Source of the DNA: Clostridiales bacterium
GTDB lineage: Bacteria > Bacillota > Clostridia > Oscillospirales > CAG-272
DNA: 46,905 bases
NCBI GenBank assembly: GCA_016288155.1
Contig: JAEEYP010000114.1
Coordinates: 1 to 46,905, forward strand
Direction of reading: 5' to 3'
Below are positions 7,592 to 15,117 of this stretch, piece after piece (within the stretch, counting starts at the first letter, position 1; every line of letters starts with the position of its first letter). The notes under the pieces are model-generated. The model had not been told where the DNA came from, made no database searches, and saw nothing but the letters and a program-made list of their open reading frames with translations. A program made the translations under genes and the position numbers.

Positions 7592-8941
7592 CTACACCGC
7601 CGAGCCGCCCTTCCGCAGCGCGGCGGTGACGCGCTTCCCGTCGATCGTCCGCACGTCCTCCCCGCCGTCGGCGCAGAGCGCCGCGGCGACGCCCGCCGCC
7701 TCGCCGAGCTGGTTGAGATTGACCATCACGCGCAGCGCCCCGAACGCGCCGTCGTCCGCGTTGAGCATCCGCCCGGCGGCGATGAAGTTTTTGTATCCGT
7801 CCGGTACGAGGAGCGAAAAGGGGACCTGATAGTACGGCGCCGGATCGCCCGTCAGCCCGGCGTCCTCGCGCCAGTTCCGCCGCTCGACCCGCGTGCCCTT
7901 CCCGTACACCGTCTCCTCCTCGCCGGACAGACTGCGGAACGTGATGCCGTTGTCCCGGTCGTGGTGGATGTCGACCGTGTACGTCCCGTTCAGGATCGGG
8001 TCCTCGTACCGCTCGCCCGTGAGCAGCGCCCACCCGGTCGCCGTGAAGCGCGTGCGGTAGTGCACGGTCTCCCGGACGCCGATGTACGAGCACAGGTTCG
8101 TGATCGCGTAGTGCGTGTCGCTCCGCCCGTACTTCTGCAGCAGCCGCAGAAACGCGGCACAGAGGCGCCGCCCCTCCGTCTCGGCGCGCGTCAGATCGTC
8201 CGCGTCGCTGCACAGCACGCCGAAGACGTGGTTGTCCGCGCGCATCGCGATCCCCTCGCACCCGGCGACGAACGTGCTCCAGCCCCAGTCGTCGTCGAGC
8301 CCGAACTCCGCCCCGTGCTCCCGCACGAGTCGGCCCAGGTGCACGCCGTCCGTGTTCCCCTGCAGATGGAAGCAGGCGGACGGCGGCTGCACGACCTTGT
8401 TTTTGAACGGTTCGATCCCGAGATCCCGCGCGGCGTCGCCGTCGCCCGTCGCGTCGATGAAAAAGCGCGCGCGGATCGCCTGCCGTCCGTTTTTGTTCTC
8501 CACGACGATCGCCTTCACCTCGTCCGCCTCGCGGACCGCGGCGCAGTACGTCGTGTGGAAGAACACGCGGATGCCGGCCTGCGCCGTCATCTCGTCGAGG
8601 AGGATCGTCAATTCGCACGGGTTGAAGTTGTACGACGTTCTCGGATTCGTCTCCGTGTGCCCGAGCGCCCCGCGGGCGTCGAGCCGCCCGAGCACCTCCT
8701 GTGTCAGTCCCGCGATGATCTGCTCGCGCCCGGTCATGTCGTAAAGCGTATGCCATACGTTGACGAGCCCGGACGTCGCCGCGCCGCCGAGGCGGTTCTG
8801 TCCCTCGATCAGCACGACGGACGCACCGAGCCGCGCGGCGCGGAGCGCCGCGAAAGCGCCGGTACATCCGCCGCCGATCACGCACACGTCGGCCTCTGCC
8901 GCAACGGGGATCCGCCGCGCCGGTTCAAAGATCGTATCCAT
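7592..8941 (-). CDS. FAD-dependent oxidoreductase
   Basis: A 449-residue flavoprotein of the FAD_oxidored type. The N-terminal Rossmann motif VCVIGGGCTGAFAALRAARL (about residues 18-37) is followed by an acidic residue binding the ribose (VVLIEGQNRLGGAATSG). A second FAD-contact segment near the end reads FIAAGRMLNADDGAFGALRV. The ATG has AGGAG about eight bases upstream. Such enzymes are common in clostridial and Bacteroidota sugar clusters, where the substrate is usually unknown. It lies 114 bp downstream of a secreted protein gene on the same strand, separated by a strong hairpin without a T-run, so it may be cotranscribed with partial attenuation. Confidence 0.85.
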   Translation of the reverse strand: MDTIFEPARRIPVAAEADVCVIGGGCTGAFAALRAARLGASVVLIEGQNRLGGAATSGLVNVWHTLYDMTGREQIIAGLTQEVLGRLDARGALGHTETNPRTSYNFNPCELTILLDEMTAQAGIRVFFHTTYCAAVREADEVKAIVVENKNGRQAIRARFFIDATGDGDAARDLGIEPFKNKVVQPPSACFHLQGNTDGVHLGRLVREHGAEFGLDDDWGWSTFVAGCEGIAMRADNHVFGVLCSDADDLTRAETEGRRLCAAFLRLLQKYGRSDTHYAITNLCSYIGVRETVHYRTRFTATGWALLTGERYEDPILNGTYTVDIHHDRDNGITFRSLSGEEETVYGKGTRVERRNWREDAGLTGDPAPYYQVPFSLLVPDGYKNFIAAGRMLNADDGAFGALRVMVNLNQLGEAAGVAAALCADGGEDVRTIDGKRVTAALRKGGSAV

Positions 8942-9002
8942 CCGTTCCGCTCCTGTCGGTCGTTTTCGTAATGTTGTCTCCCCCGTCTTCGGAAAGCGTG
9001 AA

Positions 9003-9032
9003 GGGCGGCGCACTTCGGAAAATGCGCCGCCC
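9003..9032 (-). other. Intercistronic hairpin
   Basis: GGGCGGCGCA (9003-9012) and TGCGCCGCCC (9023-9032) form a perfect 10-bp stem between the secreted protein gene and the FAD oxidoreductase gene. No run of Ts follows on either strand, so it fits an mRNA-stabilising or attenuating hairpin better than a full terminator. Confidence 0.6.
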
Positions 9033-9055
9033 CGTTCGGTCACCCGTGATGCGGT

Positions 9056-10030
9056 TTATTTCTTCTTTCTGCGCAGAACGAGGCGGGAAGCGCCCGCCGC
9101 GGTGAGCGCGCAGAGCGCGAGGACGACGGACGCGTCGGCGGTCGCGGGCGCGATGACGACGGGCGTCTCCGCCTGCGGCTCGGGGGCCTCGGTGACAGGC
9201 GTCTCGACAGTTTCCAGCGGCTCGTCCGACATGCCGGTCCAGACGCGGATATTGTCGATGTCCGCGGAGATCAGCTTGGACGCCTTGAAGCACATGGCGG
9301 TGTGGTCGATCGTACCCCACTTGCCCTTGCTGTCCTGCATGTCGGAAACCATGAGACCGTTCACGTACACGGTGGGACCCTTCTCTATCGAGGTCTCGAC
9401 GCGGATCGTGATCGTCAGATCTTTCAAACCGTATGCATCTTCATCATACGGAATGCCGAAAAGCTGCGTGATCGCGGCGGTTTCGTCCTTCGCACGGATC
9501 GGGCACGTAGTATTGTTGTACCACAGCCAGTCGGAGCCCTTGCGGACCTGGTTGTAGCCGTCGCCGCGGATACGCATATCGACGGTGTTGTAGTTGTTGT
9601 TGCCGTCGTAGTTGCAGAGGATCGAGACATAGCGGGTCAGGTTGCCCGCGTCGCGGTACGTCACGTCATATTCATAGGTGTAATCGCTGCCGCAGACGTC
9701 CTTCAGCCAGTCATCGTCCATCATCAGGGCGTAAGAGTCGTTCGTATCTTCCGCAAGGTTGTCGACATGGAGCACGCCGTCGGAGATCGACATCTTGGCG
9801 GTGAACTTCGTCAAATTTTCGACCTTCGTCCAACCCAGCGCCAGCAGCACGGCGTCCGTGTCGAAAAGATCGAGCCCGTCGAAAGTCTCTTCGTAGATAA
9901 GCGTGCCCTCCTCAAGGACGGACGCATCAGGCGCCGACGATTGGAGTTTGCCGCCGGCAAACGAGGCGACGGTGAAAAGAACGCACAGACAGAGCAAAGA
10001 TGCGAGAACACGTATGCCGGAACGTTTCAT
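9056..10030 (-). CDS. Secreted, cell-surface-anchored protein of unknown function
   Basis: A 324-residue exported protein. It has a signal peptide (KRSGIRVLASLLCLCVLFTV, cleavage near residue 26), an extracellular body with YNNTT-type and aromatic segments resembling a concanavalin/LamG beta-sandwich (ETFDGLDLFDTD, FTAKMSISDGVLHVDN, ITIRVETSIEKGPTVYVNG), and a Pro/Glu/Thr linker. It ends with PATAD, a hydrophobic stretch and the basic tail RRKKK, the layout of a sortase substrate with a non-LPxTG motif. GGAGG precedes the ATG. It is the first gene upstream of the FAD oxidoreductase. It may bind a polysaccharide at the surface, which is inference from fold-like features only. Confidence 0.75.
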   Translation of the reverse strand: MKRSGIRVLASLLCLCVLFTVASFAGGKLQSSAPDASVLEEGTLIYEETFDGLDLFDTDAVLLALGWTKVENLTKFTAKMSISDGVLHVDNLAEDTNDSYALMMDDDWLKDVCGSDYTYEYDVTYRDAGNLTRYVSILCNYDGNNNYNTVDMRIRGDGYNQVRKGSDWLWYNNTTCPIRAKDETAAITQLFGIPYDEDAYGLKDLTITIRVETSIEKGPTVYVNGLMVSDMQDSKGKWGTIDHTAMCFKASKLISADIDNIRVWTGMSDEPLETVETPVTEAPEPQAETPVVIAPATADASVVLALCALTAAGASRLVLRRKKK

Positions 10031-10106
10031 GGATCGTACCTCCAATTTCTATATGTACCCCGCCCGGCGGGGCATGATATTGATCGCGGCTCACCTCGGA
10101 AGGTCA

Positions 10107-10142
10107 GGGAAGGCACGTGGGAGCCGCGGCATGTGCCTTCCC
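10107..10142. promoter_or_regulatory. Inverted repeat between divergent genes
   Basis: GGGAAGGCAC (10107-10116) and GTGCCTTCCC (10133-10142) are perfect inverted repeats with a 16-base centre. They end 14 bp before the -35 box of the second AraC gene and lie in the leader of the leftward secreted protein gene. This is a good operator candidate. A second palindrome, CCCCGCCCGGCGGGG, is at 10057-10071. Confidence 0.5.
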
Positions 10143-10155
10143 TCGCGTTTTCCTC

Positions 10156-10184
10156 TTGTATTGTAGCAGAAACCGTGGTATAAT
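10156..10184 (+). promoter_or_regulatory. Promoter of the second AraC regulator gene
   Basis: TTGTAT (10156-10161), 17-bp spacer ending in an extended -10 TGG, TATAAT (10179-10184). The transcript should start near 10191, so the in-frame ATG at 10191 cannot be the usual start and the ATG at 10239 is preferred. Confidence 0.75.
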
Positions 10185-10238
10185 TTCTATATGCAAAGAG
10201 AAGTATTTTCTCCACTTTTGTCATGTGAAGGGGAAGAC

Positions 10239-11129
10239 ATGGAACAGAGATACGAGTATTCGGTAACATCCGGCGGGACGTTTCTCGCCGGGTACAGTTC
10301 GTTCCGGATCGCTCCGGGCGCTCACCCGCCCGCCTTTCTCTACCCGGAGCTCAGGATTGTCCGCGTGCTGGAAGGCGGCGGCGTGTGGCAGATCGGTGAG
10401 CGTTCCGTCGGACTGGATGCAGGCGACATCGTTTTTGTCAACAACGTGGAAAACCGACGCTTCCTCCGGACAGACGCCGTCTCCGGTATCCGCGCGGATG
10501 TGTTCTCATTCACTCCGACCGCCTTCGGCGGGAACGCTGTCTGCTTCCGTTTGTTCTACGGAGAGAGAAGAAAAACGCCGGTGCGTCCGGCGGATCCCGG
10601 ATACGGTTCGGTCCGCACGCTCCTCGATTCGCTCTACGGCGCCCTCGCCCGCACGCCCGCGGGAGAGGAAAAGATCGCGCTGGCCTCCTCCCTGATCGCT
10701 GCCGTCACCGCGCAGGCACTCGTGAATCTCAATGCACTCTCTCCGCTTTCGTCCGAAGTTCCATTCACGGAAAGCGCCGCCTCCGCGGTATCCGCAGCGT
10801 TGCAATACGTGAACGACAACATCGCCTCGCCGTTTGATGTCGCGGATCTCGCCGCTTCCGTCTATCTCAGTCGGGGATATTTCACGGAACTGTTCCGCCG
10901 TTATACCGGCTTCACACCCGCGCAGTTCATTCGCCGCGCGCGGGTAAACAACGCGGTGCGCCTGCTTGCAAGCAAAAAGAGAAGCGTGCTGGAAGCGGCA
11001 CTCGCCAGCGGTTTTACAACCTCCTCCGGGTTTTATAAGTCGTTCGGCGCCGTCTTCGGCGTTCCTCCGACCGCGTTTCTGCGCTCTTTGACCTCGGACG
11101 ACTCCTTGTCCGGTCAGCTCCGTCCCTGA
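10239..11129 (+). CDS. AraC family transcriptional regulator
   Basis: A 296-residue regulator with an N-terminal cupin (EGGGVWQIGERSVGLDAGDI, about residues 45-65) and a C-terminal AraC domain: FDVADLAASVYLSRGYFTEL, the RRARVNNAVRLLASKK linker, and VLEAALASGFTTSSGFYKSF ending in PPTAFLR. The start follows AAGGGGAAGAC and sits ~48 bases after the predicted transcript start. The fucosidase gene follows in the same direction 149 bp later with its own strong promoter, and an inverted repeat lies upstream. A local role in controlling the fucosidase or the divergent secreted protein is likely but not shown by the sequence. Confidence 0.92.
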   Translation: MEQRYEYSVTSGGTFLAGYSSFRIAPGAHPPAFLYPELRIVRVLEGGGVWQIGERSVGLDAGDIVFVNNVENRRFLRTDAVSGIRADVFSFTPTAFGGNAVCFRLFYGERRKTPVRPADPGYGSVRTLLDSLYGALARTPAGEEKIALASSLIAAVTAQALVNLNALSPLSSEVPFTESAASAVSAALQYVNDNIASPFDVADLAASVYLSRGYFTELFRRYTGFTPAQFIRRARVNNAVRLLASKKRSVLEAALASGFTTSSGFYKSFGAVFGVPPTAFLRSLTSDDSLSGQLRP

Positions 11130-11168
11130 GGCCGGGCGCCGTCCGAGGAGAGACCGGGAAATACGCTC

Positions 11169-11197
11169 TTGACTTATTTACCGATTTCCTTTATAAT
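11169..11197 (+). promoter_or_regulatory. Promoter of the alpha-L-fucosidase gene
   Basis: TTGACT (11169-11174), 17-bp spacer, TATAAT (11192-11197). The perfect inverted repeat GCATCG-TTT-CGATGC (11205-11219) overlaps the expected transcript start, a typical operator position. Confidence 0.8.
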
Positions 11198-11278
11198 AAT
11201 CGTGGCATCGTTTCGATGCGATTGTTTGTCCGTACGACCGGATCATCCGGCAGGATCATTCGATCACAGGAGGTAATC

Positions 11279-12247
11279 ATGGGTTCGCTGAGAAAAAACG
11301 ACCGGCCGGGCAGCCAGTGGTATCCGAAAGCCGGGCTCGGGCTGTTCATCCACTGGGGGATCAGCTCCGTCGACGGATATCTCGATCTCTCGTGGGGGAT
11401 GAGGAAGGGCTTCCCGTATTCCCCGCGGATCTGCACGCCCGAGGAATATTTTGCGCTGGCAAAGTACTTCCACCCGCTCCACTTCGATCCGGACAAATGG
11501 ATCGTCGCCGCGAAGGAAGCCGGCTGCCGCTACTGCGTGTTCACGACGCGTCATCACGACACTTTCGCCATGTGGCCGACCGCCTTCGGCGACTTCAGCA
11601 CGCGCACCTACCTGGACGGGCGTGATTTCGTCGGCGGATACGTCGAGGCGTGCCGCAGGCACGGCATGCGGGTCGGGCTGTACTATTCTCCGCCGGACTG
11701 GCGGACGACGAGCGAATACCTTCCCCACGGCGGCTGGCACGAAGACCGGACGGCGCAGATCCCGAAGACGCTCAAGGAATACGAGTACGCCATTGTGCGC
11801 GGGCAGGTGGAGGAGCTCCTCACCCGCTACGGCAAGATCGACCTCATCTGGTTCGACGGCTCCTGGCAGCACATCATGACGGAGGATTTCATCCGTTCCT
11901 TCCAGCCGGATATCGTGATCGGTCGGGGCGACGACACGAACTTCGCCTCGACGGAATGCGAGATCCCGACGGACGAGCAGTATCACGAGAAGTTCGAGGG
12001 CAACTGGTGGGAGTTCTGCGGCCAGCTGAACAACTACTGGGGATATACGAAGGAAGACGAGACGCAGGTCCAGCCGCTCTCCGCCCTGACCAAATGGTAC
12101 GCGAGCATCCGCTCGCGCGGCGGCAACTTCCTCATCAATATCGGGCCGGATCCGAACGGCGAGTTCACGCAGCTCGAATACCGGCGCCTCAAGGAATTCG
12201 GCGAGTACGTCCGTCAGCACCCCGAACTCCTGCCGCCGGAAGACTGA
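11279..12247 (+). CDS. GH29 alpha-L-fucosidase
   Basis: A 322-residue glycosidase that releases L-fucose from fucosylated glycans by a retaining mechanism. Family hallmarks are GLFIHWGISS (residues 21-30), the RHHDTFAMWP segment (91-100), VGLYYSPPDW (about 132-141) and LIWFDGSW with Asp193 as the expected nucleophile. It ends with GGNFLINIGPDPNGEF, the usual end of the GH29 barrel, so the C-terminal beta-sandwich of longer fucosidases is absent. There is no signal peptide, so it is probably cytoplasmic and works on imported oligosaccharides. AGGAGG lies seven bases before the ATG. It is a single-gene unit with its own promoter and terminator, downstream of an AraC regulator. Confidence 0.9.
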   Translation: MGSLRKNDRPGSQWYPKAGLGLFIHWGISSVDGYLDLSWGMRKGFPYSPRICTPEEYFALAKYFHPLHFDPDKWIVAAKEAGCRYCVFTTRHHDTFAMWPTAFGDFSTRTYLDGRDFVGGYVEACRRHGMRVGLYYSPPDWRTTSEYLPHGGWHEDRTAQIPKTLKEYEYAIVRGQVEELLTRYGKIDLIWFDGSWQHIMTEDFIRSFQPDIVIGRGDDTNFASTECEIPTDEQYHEKFEGNWWEFCGQLNNYWGYTKEDETQVQPLSALTKWYASIRSRGGNFLINIGPDPNGEFTQLEYRRLKEFGEYVRQHPELLPPED

Positions 12248-12273
12248 AACGGCGCTTCCCCGAATCAACGACG

Positions 12274-12308
12274 GATCCCCGCGCACGGACGTGCGCGGGG
12301 ATCTTTTT
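12274..12308 (+). terminator. Terminator of the fucosidase gene
   Basis: A perfect 13-bp stem, GATCCCCGCGCAC and GTGCGCGGGGATC, with a GGAC loop and followed by TTTTT. It lies 27 bp after the fucosidase stop codon and between two convergent genes. Confidence 0.9.
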
Positions 12309-12319
12309 GCGGGGATATC

Positions 12320-13735
12320 TCATCCGAAGCGGCGGTCGGTCTCGCAGAAACGGCGGAACGCTTCTTCATAGTCGGCGCCGGACGGGGTAACGGTCTCCTT
12401 CGGGGAGACGAGCCGCGCCGCCGCCTCCGCGGCGGACGGGAACGCGCCGACGCCGACGGCGGCGAAGATCGCCGTCCCGAGGCAGGCGGTCTCGCTCTCG
12501 CGGACGGTCTGCATCGTCTTTCCGGTCACGTCGGCCTTCATCTGTACCCAGAGCGGGCTGTTCGCGCCGCCGCCCGTCACGCGGATCTCCCGGATCGCGT
12601 CCGCGCCGATATATTCCAGATCCTTCCGGAGGAGGTACGCGACCGATTCCATGATGGCGCGGGCGAAATGGCCGCGTCCGTGCGCGAGCGTCACGCCGGT
12701 GAAGACCGCCTTCGCGTCCGGATCGTAGCGCGGCATGGTGGAGCCGGTGAAGTACGGCAGCACCGTCAGTCCGTCGCAGCCCGGCGGGACGGCGGCGGCC
12801 AGCACGTTCAGATCGTCGAAGGAAAGCCCTTCGGAAAACGTATCGCGGAACCATTTGAGCGCCATGCCCGCCGTCGGCGACCAGAGGATGCGGCAGTACT
12901 TCCCCTCGACGGCGTGGACGTGGCAGGGGATGATGCTGCCCGGATCGTACGGCGGGATCGTGTCCGTCATGGCGCAGATCGCCATGATCGTCCCCGTCAT
13001 TTCGCTGATCCTCGTGTCGTCCGTGATGCCGCAGCCGATCGTGCCGGCGATCTGATCGAGCGCGCCGGCGACAACCGGGATCCCCTCCCAGACGCCGACG
13101 GGCTCCATGCTCCGGCAGAGGCGCGGAAGCTGCTCCTCCCGTACGCCGAGAAAATCGAGCATCTCCCGCCACCACGCGCGCCGCGTGATATCGTAATAGA
13201 TCGTGGAGGACTGGATCGTCGGCTCGGTGACGAATTCCCCGGTCAGCCGGTAGAGGAGCCAGTCCTCGAGCAGAAAGATCTTCCCGACGCGCGCCCAGAT
13301 CTCCGGGCGGCGGCGCCGAAACCAGAGCAGCTTGGACGCCGGCCAGCCGGCGGTGATCTCCGGCTGTCCCGTGACCTCGTACACCCGGCGGCAGCCGAAC
13401 GCGGCGCGGATCTCGTCCGCCTCCGACGCGGCGCGGTTGTCCAGCCACACGACGGCGGGGCAGAGCGGACGTCCGTCGCCGTCCGCGAGGATGAGCGTTT
13501 CGCCCTGCGTGTCGATCGAGAGCGCGTCGGGTCTGCCGCACTCGGCGCTCAGCTCCGCGATCACGCGGCGGCAGACGTCGATATACTTCTCCGCGTCGAA
13601 CTCGATCACGCCCGACGCGGGATCCGTGTCGAGCGTGTAATCCACCGAACGGAAGCCGAGACGGCGTCCGTTCTCATCGAAGACCGCCGCCTTGAGCGAG
13701 GTGGTGCCGACGTCGATACCGAGAAACGTCTTCAT
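12320..13735 (-). CDS. FGGY family sugar kinase
   Basis: A 471-residue carbohydrate kinase that phosphorylates a ketose or pentitol with ATP, in the xylulokinase/fuculokinase superfamily. It has the N-terminal phosphate loop FLGIDVGTTSLKAAVFDENG, the hinge segment VAGALDQIAGTIGCG, and the second ATP-binding segment IREIRVTGGGANSPLWVQMK with the catalytic Asp expected near DQ. The ATG overlaps the stop of the upstream isomerase-family gene by one base (TGATG), a sign of translational coupling, and no separate Shine-Dalgarno is needed. With that gene it likely forms an isomerase-kinase pair; L-fucose is suggested by the fucosidase next door, but D-xylose or another sugar is possible. Confidence 0.88.
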   Translation of the reverse strand: MKTFLGIDVGTTSLKAAVFDENGRRLGFRSVDYTLDTDPASGVIEFDAEKYIDVCRRVIAELSAECGRPDALSIDTQGETLILADGDGRPLCPAVVWLDNRAASEADEIRAAFGCRRVYEVTGQPEITAGWPASKLLWFRRRRPEIWARVGKIFLLEDWLLYRLTGEFVTEPTIQSSTIYYDITRRAWWREMLDFLGVREEQLPRLCRSMEPVGVWEGIPVVAGALDQIAGTIGCGITDDTRISEMTGTIMAICAMTDTIPPYDPGSIIPCHVHAVEGKYCRILWSPTAGMALKWFRDTFSEGLSFDDLNVLAAAVPPGCDGLTVLPYFTGSTMPRYDPDAKAVFTGVTLAHGRGHFARAIMESVAYLLRKDLEYIGADAIREIRVTGGGANSPLWVQMKADVTGKTMQTVRESETACLGTAIFAAVGVGAFPSAAEAAARLVSPKETVTPSGADYEEAFRRFCETDRRFG

Positions 13736-15087
13736 CACAGTTCGACGACCTCGATGCCGAGGATCGCGCACAGAGCGCGCAGCGCCGCGCGGTCGTCGCC
13801 GTAGGTGACGATATAATGCTGGCACGCCACGTTCTGCGCGAAGCGCTCCACGTCGGGGATCCCGATCTCGAGCGCGGAAAGCTGCGGCGCGGGCTGATCC
13901 CAGCCGCATTCCTCCCACTTCGGCGGCGTCTTCCCGTCTCCGAGGAGCACGTGCATGAGATATTTTCCGTTCTTATACACCAGCCGGGACATGGTGACCG
14001 TACCGGTCTTTAGCCGGGAGACGTTCAGTATCCCCTGATCGAGCAGCCCGAAGGCGGCGGGCAGAACGGTGTAGGCGTCGCCGTCCACCATGTCGGCGGC
14101 GACGAAGTCCGGCACGCCGGCGAGGACGCTGTGCTCAAAGAATTCATAGAATTCGAGATACCCGGCGAGCTGTCCGGTGAGCGCGTTCATCATGAGCTGC
14201 GTGACCGCGCCGAGGCTGTCGTTCTCCGGGATCGTCGTGCAGCCGTCCTCCGAGAGGAGCATGAAGATCGGAGCGGGCGGGAAGCCGCAGAGCTTCTTCA
14301 TGCCGTCCACGTCCTTGAGAGAGATCGCGCGGTATCCGCGCTCCTCGGCGATCTGCTTGACGGCGAGGTAGTAGCCGGCCGCTTTTTCCATCGCGGCGTC
14401 GGAAGCAGGCTTGAGGAAATGCCAGCGCTTGACGCGCTCCTCGACGACCTTCCGCTTTTCCTCCCCGGAGATCTTCTCGTACCGCTGCTGCATCTCGAGC
14501 ATCTCGAAGGTCTCGATCTCCACGCCGGTCGTCCGCTTGAGCGAGACCCCGTCGTAGAGCGTACCGTACAGATTCATGTCGCGGTAGCCCGCCATGCCGA
14601 CCTTCGCGCTCCGCAGCGCGCGGGCGGCGGCGGCGGCGCGGCAGTACGCGGCGACCGCGGCGCTCTTCGTCTGTCTGCCGACGACGTCGTAGATATAGGT
14701 AAACGTATAGCCGAGCCCCTCGAACGTCGCGCGCAGGCCGGACGTCCCCGCCTGGTCCGCCGTGGTGACGAGGCGGTCGCCCTCGTACCAGCCGCACAGT
14801 CCCCAGAGCACCATCGGCAGATGCCGGAAGTGCTCGGTGACCTTGACGACGGCGTGCGTCGGGATCCATCCGGCGACGCAGACGACGAGCGCGTCAAGCG
14901 GCTCGGCGGAGAGCCGCCTGACGGCGTCCCGCACCTGCGTTTCCTCATAATCGTCCGCCACAGGATAGACGGAGAGAAGTTCCGGTCCCTCGGCGCGCAG
15001 CGCCGCCTCCGCCGCCTGGCATTTTCTCACGACGACCTCGACGGGGGTGTTCACTTCCCCGAATCCGACAAAACCGATCTTTGCCAT
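13735..15087 (-). CDS. L-fucose/L-arabinose isomerase-family protein
   Basis: A 450-residue protein of the FucI/AraA fold, which interconverts aldoses and ketoses using a divalent metal. Visible features are the N-terminal Rossmann-like domain (KIGFVGFGEVNTPVE, then DALVVCVAGWIPTHAVVKVT), VLWGLCGW, and the C-terminal metal-site region with ENDSLGAVTQLMMN and HVLLGDGKTPPKWEECGWDQP. It is shorter than FucI (~590) and AraA (~500), matching the divergent clostridial subgroup found in sugar clusters whose substrates are often unassigned. GGAGG precedes the ATG. It is the third reading frame of a leftward operon and is coupled to the sugar kinase. Confidence 0.82.
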   Translation of the reverse strand: MAKIGFVGFGEVNTPVEVVVRKCQAAEAALRAEGPELLSVYPVADDYEETQVRDAVRRLSAEPLDALVVCVAGWIPTHAVVKVTEHFRHLPMVLWGLCGWYEGDRLVTTADQAGTSGLRATFEGLGYTFTYIYDVVGRQTKSAAVAAYCRAAAAARALRSAKVGMAGYRDMNLYGTLYDGVSLKRTTGVEIETFEMLEMQQRYEKISGEEKRKVVEERVKRWHFLKPASDAAMEKAAGYYLAVKQIAEERGYRAISLKDVDGMKKLCGFPPAPIFMLLSEDGCTTIPENDSLGAVTQLMMNALTGQLAGYLEFYEFFEHSVLAGVPDFVAADMVDGDAYTVLPAAFGLLDQGILNVSRLKTGTVTMSRLVYKNGKYLMHVLLGDGKTPPKWEECGWDQPAPQLSALEIGIPDVERFAQNVACQHYIVTYGDDRAALRALCAILGIEVVEL

Positions 15088-15117
15088 GCCCTCATTTCCT
15101 CCGTTCTTTATTCTTCG

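Noticed and set aside
10191-10238. ATG at 10191 as start of the second AraC gene
   Set aside because: It coincides with the predicted transcript start and lacks a ribosome binding site; the ATG at 10239 has AAGGGGAAGAC before it.
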